Shown: in pieces, positions 1 through 4,790 of the stretch
Layout of the letters: the number at the start of each line of letters is the position of its first letter
Numbering within the stretch: the first letter of the stretch is position 1
Origin: Bdellovibrionales bacterium
GTDB lineage: Bacteria; Bdellovibrionota_G; JALEGL01; JAGRAY01
DNA length: 5,451 nt
Direction: 5' to 3'
NCBI GenBank assembly: GCA_020434375.1
Contig: JAGRAY010000124.1
Location: 1 to 5,451, forward strand
The notes under the pieces: model-generated
The model's database searches: none
The model's input: only the letters and a program-made list of their open reading frames with translations
What the model was told of the DNA's origin: nothing
Made by a program: the position numbers and the translations under genes

Positions 1-2
1 AG

Positions 3-74
3 TAAATTTTGGAAGTTGCCTACTGGCTCCGTCGCTACGCTCCAAGTCGCCATACGTCAATCTTCCAAAATTTA
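3..74. repeat. Inverted repeat / long hairpin with GC-rich core
   Basis: A 13-bp arm, TAAATTTTGGAAG at 3-15, is matched perfectly by its reverse complement CTTCCAAAATTTA at 62-74. Further pairing is possible inside, with TTG 16-18 against CAA 58-60 and TGGC 24-27 against GCCA 49-52, leaving a GC-rich loop that holds GTCGCTACGCTCC (31-43). The arms do not extend beyond 3 and 74. There is no run of T after either arm, so it is not a classical intrinsic terminator. An AT-rich stem around a GC-rich core fits a small dispersed palindromic element or MITE-like repeat. No copy number can be seen from one window, and target-site duplications cannot be judged because the left flank is only two bases. 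Confidence 0.55.
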
Positions 75-136
75 AGCGTATCAACTAAAACTTAGAATAC
101 TATAGCGTCCCCCGCTCAAACCTCTTCGCGGTTGGG

Positions 137-220
137 AATTTCTCCAAAAGTACCCCGAAGCTGCAACTTTGGAAAGTAAAGTTGAAAAGGAAATACTTCG
201 GGCGTCATTCCGGAGAAATT
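137..220. repeat. Three-tier nested inverted repeat downstream of rdgB
   Basis: Three perfect inverted repeats are nested around one centre. The outer pair is AATTTCTCC 137-145 with GGAGAAATT 212-220 (9 bp). The middle pair is CCCGAAG 154-160 with CTTCGGG 196-202 (7 bp). The inner pair is CAACTTT 164-170 with AAAGTTG 178-184 (7 bp), around a 7-base loop. The element ends on the first base of the rdgB stop codon (TAA, 222-220 on the minus strand), so it would form the start of the 3' untranslated region of the rph-rdgB transcript. No T-run follows on the minus strand, so it may be an mRNA-stabilising or attenuating hairpin, a structured RNA or a decayed mobile palindrome rather than a simple terminator. 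The structure is seen; the function is unknown. Confidence 0.6.
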
Positions 221-831
221 TATCTTTCGATGGATTCCAGTTTGCGAATTTGCTCAATCAACGATTGAAGGGCCTTTTGTCGGTGACTAATTTTATTTTT
301 TTCTTCTGTGCTAAGCATGGCCACTGTTTTTTGTTTCTCTGGGATAAAAAAAATTGGATCGTAGCCAAAGCCCTGATCTCCGTCTGCTCGAGTATGAATA
401 TGTCCTTCGAGTACACCGTGGCCGTGGAGCAACGTATCTTTTGAGATGTAAAGAATCATATCACAGACGTATCTGGCTTTTCGTTTTTCGATAGGTATGT
501 TTGTGAGCAGCTGCAAGGTCTTTTTGATGTTGTCTTGATCGGTTGCTTGATTTCCAGCAAAACGGGCCGAAAAAACCCCTGGCTTTCCTTTGAGGCAGTC
601 GATTTCCAGACCCGAGTCGTCAGCGAGTGTGATGAGGCCCGTCAAAGCAGCGTAAGCCCTTGCTTTTAGTCGAGCGTTAGCTTGGAAGCTCCCACCTGTT
701 TCATGCACAATTGGAAGTGGTTTAAACTCATCGAGTAATCTTAGTCGAATATGGGGGAGTTGATCTTGAAAAATACTTTTGATTTCGTTGATTTTTCCAC
801 GATTGGTTGTGCCAATCAATAGATTGTTCAT
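220..831 (-). CDS. rdgB: RdgB/HAM1-family dITP/XTP pyrophosphatase
   Basis: Complete 203-residue protein of normal family length. The family is a cytosolic Mg-dependent pyrophosphatase that hydrolyses dITP, ITP and XTP to the monophosphate plus pyrophosphate, keeping deaminated purines out of DNA and RNA. Visible signatures in order: the N-terminal nucleotide-binding GTTNRGKINEI (residues 7-17), ETGGSFQANARLKA (44-57), the acidic catalytic ADDSGLEID (70-78) followed by GVFSARFAG (85-93), GFGYDPIFF (154-162), and the closing SHRQKAL (182-188). All expected motifs are present. The ATG at 831-829 overlaps the rph stop codon as ATGA. Only a weak GAG lies upstream (GAGTGAATG), which suggests translation coupled to rph. 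It is the last gene of the visible minus-strand operon, and the nested inverted repeat at 137-220 starts at its stop codon. Confidence 0.96.
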   Translation of the reverse strand: MNNLLIGTTNRGKINEIKSIFQDQLPHIRLRLLDEFKPLPIVHETGGSFQANARLKARAYAALTGLITLADDSGLEIDCLKGKPGVFSARFAGNQATDQDNIKKTLQLLTNIPIEKRKARYVCDMILYISKDTLLHGHGVLEGHIHTRADGDQGFGYDPIFFIPEKQKTVAMLSTEEKNKISHRQKALQSLIEQIRKLESIER

Positions 832-1544
832 TCACTCAAAACTTTTTGTTGGCCTTGAAAAATCTGATCAATGGTTTCCATCGCATTTTTAATCATGGAC
901 GACGCGTGTTCTGAAGAAAATGGTGCTCGTTCACTAGTGCCTTGCATTTCAACAATCTTTTTATTGTCTAAAAAGACGAAATTCATATCGACATCGCAGG
1001 TGGAATCCTCTTGGTAATCGAGATCTACCAAAACGGTATTATTTTTCATTCCGAGACTTATTCCGGCCACTGCATTTTTGACAGGAGAGTGAGCTAATTT
1101 ACCCTTCTTTTGTAAACTTTTAACGGCAAGTACAAGCGAAACAAAGCCTGCATTGATTGAAGCCATGCGGGTTCCGCCATCGGCTTGCAGCACATCGCAA
1201 TCGATAGTGATGGTTCTTTCACCTAAAAGTTTAAGGTCAATACAAGACCTGAGGGATCGACCAATAAGGCGTTGAATTTCTTGGGTTCGACCACTTTGCT
1301 TTCCTGATGTCGCTTCTCTTCTGGTACGTGTATGTGTTGACCTTGGGAGCATAGAATACTCAGCTGTAACCCATCCGGAACCTTGCTTGTCTAAAAAAGG
1401 TGGAACTCTGTCTTCAATGCTAGCGGTAGTCAATACCCAAGTATCACCCATTTTGATAAGACAAGAGCCTTCGGCATGTTTGGTAAAATGTGGAATAAAT
1501 TCAATCGGACGCAGGGAGTGGTTATCTCTTTTATGACTTCTCAT
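828..1544 (-). CDS. rph: Ribonuclease PH (tRNA nucleotidyltransferase)
   Basis: Complete 238-residue protein, the usual size for RNase PH. The enzyme is a phosphorolytic 3'-to-5' exoribonuclease that trims tRNA precursors and other RNAs, releasing nucleoside diphosphates; family members form a hexameric ring in the cytosol. The N-terminus MRSHKRDNHSLRPI matches the family's R..LRPI opening and supports this start. Other signatures: GWVTAEYSMLPRST (57-70), SGRTQEIQRLIGRSLR (84-99) with the phosphate-binding Arg86, DVLQADGGTRMASINAG (117-133) with Thr125 and Arg126, and the metal-binding acidic stretch DYQEDSTCDVD (176-186). EMQGTSER (199-206) replaces the more usual EvQGTaEg, a minor difference. 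No Shine-Dalgarno sequence precedes the ATG. Its partner rdgB follows with a 4-bp overlap; this pairing is conserved in many bacteria, for example rph-ysnA in Bacillus subtilis. Confidence 0.97.
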   Translation of the reverse strand: MRSHKRDNHSLRPIEFIPHFTKHAEGSCLIKMGDTWVLTTASIEDRVPPFLDKQGSGWVTAEYSMLPRSTHTRTRREATSGKQSGRTQEIQRLIGRSLRSCIDLKLLGERTITIDCDVLQADGGTRMASINAGFVSLVLAVKSLQKKGKLAHSPVKNAVAGISLGMKNNTVLVDLDYQEDSTCDVDMNFVFLDNKKIVEMQGTSERAPFSSEHASSMIKNAMETIDQIFQGQQKVLSE

Positions 1545-1551
1545 AAAAGGT

Positions 1552-1579
1552 GTTTAACGTAGTTTTCTAGGAAGTACAA
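1552..1579 (-). promoter_or_regulatory. Weak candidate promoter for rph-rdgB
   Basis: Only about 40 bases lie between the yceI terminator and the rph ATG. On the minus strand they contain TTGTAC (1579-1574), a 16-base spacer and TTAAAC (1557-1552). Both boxes are poor matches to the sigma-70 consensus. If used, transcription would begin within a base or two of the rph ATG and give a leaderless mRNA, which would agree with the missing Shine-Dalgarno. Readthrough from yceI is the alternative. Confidence 0.2.
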
Positions 1580-1583
1580 TCAG

Positions 1584-1618
1584 AAACATCCAGCAGCTAA
1601 AAAGCTGCTGGATGTTTT
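1584..1618 (-). terminator. Intrinsic-terminator-like hairpin after yceI
   Basis: A perfect 15-bp stem, arms 1584-1598 and 1603-1617, encloses an AAAA loop (1599-1602); the core arm is CATCCAGCAGCT. It begins 7 bases past the yceI stop codon and precedes rph on the same strand. Read on the minus strand the stem ends in TTT followed by CTGATT, so the U-tract is short. On the plus strand the right arm ends in TTTT. It is likely the yceI terminator and possibly leaky, and it would also insulate rph from yceI transcription. Confidence 0.75.
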
Positions 1619-1624
1619 AAAAAA

Positions 1625-2233
1625 TTATGATTTCTTTGATTTGTTGTCTGTTTTGACCAAATTTGCTTCAATGTCCAAAATAATATCAACTTCTTCACTG
1701 ACGACAAGTCCTCCATTATCGAGCTTTTCGTTCCATTTGATATCAAAATCTTTTCGATTAATTGTTGTGCTTCCTGTAAAGGCGACTTTTTCGTTACCCC
1801 ATGGATCTTTCGCTGCACCTTGGTATTCGATATCAAGGGTGACTGGTTTCGTGACTCCTTTGATAGTTAGATTTCCCTTAACTTTTCCTTTGCCTTTTTT
1901 TAGTTTTGCTTCCTTGGCGTCAAAGGTGATTTTAGGATGTTTCTCTGCACCAAAAAAATCTTCAGAGGCCAAATGTTTATCGCGTTTAGGTTCTTTGGTA
2001 TCAATGCTCTTTGTCACGATCGTGGCTTTTGCGTTCTCAAGTACCTGTTTTTCTGGATTGAATTCAAGGGTGCCCTCAAATTGGCCAAAATTTCCACGAA
2101 CCGTGGATATTGCCAAGTGCTTAACTTTGAAACCGATATTCGAATGAGAGGCGTCGATTTTGTATTGGGCGCCAAAGGCAGCTCCTGCAAATAAAAGCGT
2201 GCTGAGTGTGATACCTATTGGTTGGTTTTTCAT
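1625..2233 (-). CDS. yceI: YceI-family exported lipid-binding protein
   Basis: Complete 202-residue protein, normal for the family. Residues 1-22 form a signal peptide with hydrophobic core IGITLSTLLFAGAAFG and a likely cleavage near residues 21-22, so the mature protein should be periplasmic. The mature part is a typical YceI lipocalin-like barrel: YKIDASHSNIGFKVKHL (24-40), VRGNFGQFEG (45-54), SIDTKEPKRDKHLASEDFF (76-94), HPKITF (99-104), GNLTIKGVTKPVTLDI (120-135), and FTGSTTINRKDFDIKWN (152-168). Family members bind polyisoprenoids or related amphiphiles; the ligand and physiological role here cannot be read from sequence. The protein is lysine-rich, especially at 107-119 and at the C-terminus KTDNKSKKS. 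It has its own strong-looking promoter and ribosome binding site and is followed by a hairpin terminator, so it is probably monocistronic. It is divergent from gspD. Confidence 0.95.
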   Translation of the reverse strand: MKNQPIGITLSTLLFAGAAFGAQYKIDASHSNIGFKVKHLAISTVRGNFGQFEGTLEFNPEKQVLENAKATIVTKSIDTKEPKRDKHLASEDFFGAEKHPKITFDAKEAKLKKGKGKVKGNLTIKGVTKPVTLDIEYQGAAKDPWGNEKVAFTGSTTINRKDFDIKWNEKLDNGGLVVSEEVDIILDIEANLVKTDNKSKKS

Positions 2234-2242
2234 GTTTAAAGT

Positions 2243-2248
2243 CCTCCT
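2243..2248 (-). promoter_or_regulatory. Shine-Dalgarno of yceI
   Basis: Minus-strand AGGAGG, within TTAGGAGGAC, lies 9 bases before the ATG at 2233-2231. It is the only consensus ribosome binding site in the window and firmly fixes the yceI start, which also gives the proper signal peptide. Confidence 0.9.
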
Positions 2249-2280
2249 AAGGGGGTTATTTTTTAATTTAGATTTTGCAC

Positions 2281-2309
2281 ACTATACCCACGAACATCAG
2301 GAACCTCAA
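2281..2309 (-). promoter_or_regulatory. Sigma-70-type promoter of yceI
   Basis: On the minus strand TTGAGG (2309-2304) is separated by exactly 17 bases from TATAGT (2286-2281), matching the -35 consensus at 4 of 6 and the -10 consensus at 5 of 6. Transcription would start near 2274, giving a leader of about 40 bases that contains the AGGAGG. This is the best promoter in the window. Confidence 0.65.
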
Positions 2310-2312
2310 AAA

Positions 2313-2340
2313 ATGACTTAGATGTCCCAATGCTTATATT
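2313..2340 (+). promoter_or_regulatory. Candidate distal promoter of gspD
   Basis: ATGACT (2313-2318), a 16-base spacer and TATATT (2335-2340) match the sigma-70 boxes at 4 of 6 and 5 of 6. A start near 2347 would give a leader of about 85 bases that includes the direct repeats at 2352-2385. It lies back to back with the yceI promoter, only a few bases from its -35 box, so the two could compete for polymerase. Confidence 0.35.
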
Positions 2341-2351
2341 TAGGCAGGTTT

Positions 2352-2385
2352 TATCAATAAGTTTACTGTAATATCAATAGGTTAA
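2352..2385 (+). promoter_or_regulatory. Pair of 14-bp direct repeats, operator-like
   Basis: TATCAATAAGTTTA (2352-2365) recurs as TATCAATAGGTTAA (2372-2385), identical at 12 of 14 positions. The first eight bases, TATCAATA, are exact. The copies are 20 bp apart start to start, close to two helical turns, so a protein could contact both from the same face of the DNA. They sit between the two candidate gspD promoters. A regulator-binding site is an inference from spacing and position; no cognate regulator is seen in the window. Confidence 0.45.
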
Positions 2386-2391
2386 AAGTGT

Positions 2392-2421
2392 TTGTGTGGG
2401 CATTGGAATTGCTGTTCTAAT
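2392..2421 (+). promoter_or_regulatory. Candidate proximal promoter of gspD
   Basis: TTGTGT (2392-2397) and TCTAAT (2416-2421, 5 of 6 to the -10 consensus) are 18 bases apart. The implied start, near 2428, leaves only about five bases before the gspD ATG, a nearly leaderless mRNA. This agrees with the absence of a Shine-Dalgarno there, but the -35 match is poor. With this promoter the direct repeats at 2352-2385 would lie just upstream of the -35 box, in an activator-like position. Confidence 0.3.
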
Positions 2422-2432
2422 AGATCGTAGTA

Positions 2433-4790
2433 ATGAAATACAGCTTGAAAATTTTAATCAGCATTTTTCTCATCATGAGTTCTATGGCGTTGGCTCAGAC
2501 GGGCCTACCAAAAGGGGGCAAGGTCAGTCTTGATTTTCACGATGTGGAGATCAAAGACGTGATTTTAGCAATAGCAGAAATCACAGGTAAAAACTTTATT
2601 GTGGATGAAAAAGTAAGAGGCAAGCTTTCTATTATTTCTTCAACGCCTGTAGGTATTGAAGATGCCTATCAAGTGTTTCTCACAGCACTTCAAACCAAGG
2701 GATTTACCACGGAAGAAGTCGGATCAGTGACCAAAATCATTTCGATTGACGATGCAAATCGATCCGGTGTGCCGCCCATTGGTCCGGAAGGTGAGATTCC
2801 CGGCAATAGTGGTCAGATCATCACAAAAATTCTGCCTCTAAAATTTATTGATGCCAATCAAATTCAACAGGCTCTTCGGTATATGGTGTCAAGAGCTGGC
2901 TCTATTGTTGGTTATGGACCAACGAATTCTTTGATTATTACTGATAGCGTATCTAATATTCTTCGTCTGGAAAAAATTATTAGTAAACTAGATAAACAAA
3001 CTTTTGAAAACTCGGTCGAAGTTATTCCTATTAAACATGCACAAGCTGATGACGTCGCTCAAAAACTCCTGACTATTTTTGAAGAAGAACAAAACAAAGC
3101 GGGTAAAAGTCGTACACGAAGAGATAATATTGAAGGGGGCGTGCCTGTCACAAGTATCATGCCTGATACACGGAGCAATTCCCTCATTGTGATGGCGACG
3201 CGAAAAGGTATCGAAAAGATATTAGATCTACTGGCTGAATTAGACCGACCACTAACAGGAAAAAGCAAAAGCGGTATTCACTTTGTAAAGCTTAAACACG
3301 CAAAAGCTGATGAACTTGCAGAAACCTTATCTTCATTGCTAAGCGGATCAAGTGGATCCACTAAAAAAAGTAAAAGTTCAAACAAATCTTCCTCGCAGGA
3401 TCGTTCGAGTTCTTCTTCGGCTTCCTCCACATCTTCTTCGGCTGGAAGAGGTTCTTCCTCAAGAGCTAATGGGCCATCTTCGGAGAGTTCTGTGTCGGCA
3501 AAATCTGATGCACAAGATAGTTTGCTATCAGGAATTTTCCAGGGTGAGGTTCGGGTTGTCTCGGACGCAAATACAAACTCTTTGATTGTTACTGCTGCAC
3601 CTAACGATTATGAAGCGCTATTCCCTATTATTGAAAAATTAGATTCACGCCGGGCACAGGTTTTAGTGGAATCTCTGATTATGGAAGTTAGTTTAAACAA
3701 AGATGCGCAAGTTGGACTTTCCTTGCACGGTGGTGGTGGGGCCGCAGGTTTGGCAGGTATCGCAGCCACAGGACTCACGCCTATCGCTCCTTTAGGCATT
3801 GAGAATGCAATTAAAGGCCTTGCAGGAAGTATGGGTGGGCTAGTTTTGGGTGCGGCTACAGAAAAGAGCATTACGCTTCCGGGAACCAAAATGCGTTTGC
3901 CCATTAGTGGAGCAACATTTAAAGCTCTCCAAGAAAACAAGTATATTAATGTTTTATCATCTCCTAATATTCTGACCACAGACAATCGAACAGCTGAAAT
4001 TGCAATCGGAAAAAAGGTACCTATTACAAGCACATCAATTAATTTAACGGGCGATGCAACGCCAGTTAGCCAAACGACAAGAGAACCTGTGGAACTTAGA
4101 TTAACAGTCACGCCACAGATCAACGATGGTGACGAAGTAACACTTGAGGTTGAGCAACTTATCCAAGAGATTGATGAGTCTGAGCAACAAAACACTGGAG
4201 GAAATCCTACAACCAGTGAACGAAGAACTCTTACTACGATTGTTGCAAATAATGGACAGACTGTTGTCATTGGGGGTCTTATCAAAGATAAAGATGAAAA
4301 AAGAGTTACCAAGGTTCCCTTGCTTGGCGATATTCCTCTTGTTGGATATCTGTTTCGTGACAATAAGCGCGTGAAAGAAAAAACAAACCTTCTTTTGTTT
4401 CTTACGCCACATATTATTAGGGATCCCGCTGACATGACACGAGTCTCTGTGATGAGGAATGACCAAAGACGTGCATTTAATAAGTCAAACAATATTCCTG
4501 AGAACCATGCCATTTATGATTACGAACTCGACAAAGGCTTAAACATGGCGCCCCCAGCTTCGGCTCTGGCACCTAAAAAACCTACGAAGCGTTTTGATTA
4601 TGAAAACTATACTATTGAAAACGCCAAAAACGACGAAGGTGAAGAACAACTTACGCGAAGACGAGAAGAAAAAAAGCCCAATGAATCTGTAGAAAGTGCG
4701 CGTGTTCAAGAAAGTAAAAGAGATACAAATACGTCGGACTCTGGCAATCCTTTTGCTGAAATTCGGCCGCCAAGTAGCACCGCCAATTAG
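2433..4790 (+). CDS. gspD: Type II secretion system outer-membrane secretin GspD
   Basis: Complete 785-residue secretin. Fifteen or so copies form the outer-membrane channel through which folded periplasmic proteins leave the cell. Signal peptide 1-21 (core LKILISIFLIMSSMALA, AxA site before Gln22) supports this ATG. N0 spans about 28-105 (VSLDFHDVEIKDVILAIAE), N1 about 130-187, N2 about 194-272 and N3 about 281-405. N1-N3 each end with an NSLI(I/V) motif, at 165, 249 and 382. N3 is interrupted by a serine-rich stretch at 304-358. The secretin domain (409-664) has QVLVESLIMEVS (409-420), a Gly/Ala-rich section (432-475), INVLSSPNILTTDNRTAEI (505-523) and the signature VPLLGDIPLVGYLFR (628-642), then LLLFLTPHII. 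A charged tail of about 120 residues follows. N0-N3 without AMIN domains argues against PilQ. No gspC or gspE is adjacent, and no Shine-Dalgarno precedes it. It ends overlapping the folC stop. Confidence 0.96.
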   Translation: MKYSLKILISIFLIMSSMALAQTGLPKGGKVSLDFHDVEIKDVILAIAEITGKNFIVDEKVRGKLSIISSTPVGIEDAYQVFLTALQTKGFTTEEVGSVTKIISIDDANRSGVPPIGPEGEIPGNSGQIITKILPLKFIDANQIQQALRYMVSRAGSIVGYGPTNSLIITDSVSNILRLEKIISKLDKQTFENSVEVIPIKHAQADDVAQKLLTIFEEEQNKAGKSRTRRDNIEGGVPVTSIMPDTRSNSLIVMATRKGIEKILDLLAELDRPLTGKSKSGIHFVKLKHAKADELAETLSSLLSGSSGSTKKSKSSNKSSSQDRSSSSSASSTSSSAGRGSSSRANGPSSESSVSAKSDAQDSLLSGIFQGEVRVVSDANTNSLIVTAAPNDYEALFPIIEKLDSRRAQVLVESLIMEVSLNKDAQVGLSLHGGGGAAGLAGIAATGLTPIAPLGIENAIKGLAGSMGGLVLGAATEKSITLPGTKMRLPISGATFKALQENKYINVLSSPNILTTDNRTAEIAIGKKVPITSTSINLTGDATPVSQTTREPVELRLTVTPQINDGDEVTLEVEQLIQEIDESEQQNTGGNPTTSERRTLTTIVANNGQTVVIGGLIKDKDEKRVTKVPLLGDIPLVGYLFRDNKRVKEKTNLLLFLTPHIIRDPADMTRVSVMRNDQRRAFNKSNNIPENHAIYDYELDKGLNMAPPASALAPKKPTKRFDYENYTIENAKNDEGEEQLTRRREEKKPNESVESARVQESKRDTNTSDSGNPFAEIRPPSSTAN
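3342..3506 (+). repeat. Serine-rich low-complexity segment inside gspD
   Basis: Codons for residues 304-358 of GspD encode 29 serines in 55 residues, with Gly, Lys, Ala and Arg between them. Within it TCTTCTTCGGCT occurs twice exactly, at 3411-3422 and 3432-3443, 21 bp (seven codons) apart, which hints at a local duplication. Serine codons of both the TCN and AGY types are used, so it is not a pure microsatellite. The segment splits the N3 domain between SSLL and the QGEVRVVSDANTNSLIV strand and keeps the reading frame. Confidence 0.85.

Noticed and set aside
96..106. Promoter-like TATAGT/TACTAT around 98-104 between the two left-end hairpins
   Set aside because: No acceptable -35 box lies at a workable distance on either strand.
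131..220. Integron attC site as an explanation of the nested inverted repeat
   Set aside because: The ends do not show the RYYYAAC / GTTRRRY core pair, and no cassette or integrase is present.
169..444. 91-codon plus-strand frame opposite the end of rdgB
   Set aside because: It is antisense to conserved rdgB motifs, has no ribosome binding site and resembles no known family.
1641..2147. Open frame of 168 codons on the plus strand opposite yceI
   Set aside because: yceI has a signal peptide, family motifs and a consensus ribosome binding site; the opposite frame is Ser/Phe/Leu-rich antisense with no visible start signal.
3608..4513. Open frame of 301 codons on the minus strand inside gspD
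   Set aside because: The forward frame has clear secretin motifs throughout; the reverse frame shows no recognisable domain and is a shadow of it.
2433..4790. Alternative identity as type IV pilus secretin PilQ or a type III secretin
   Set aside because: The N0 followed by three NSLI-containing N domains, without AMIN domains, and the absence of pilM-P or type III genes nearby fit GspD better.
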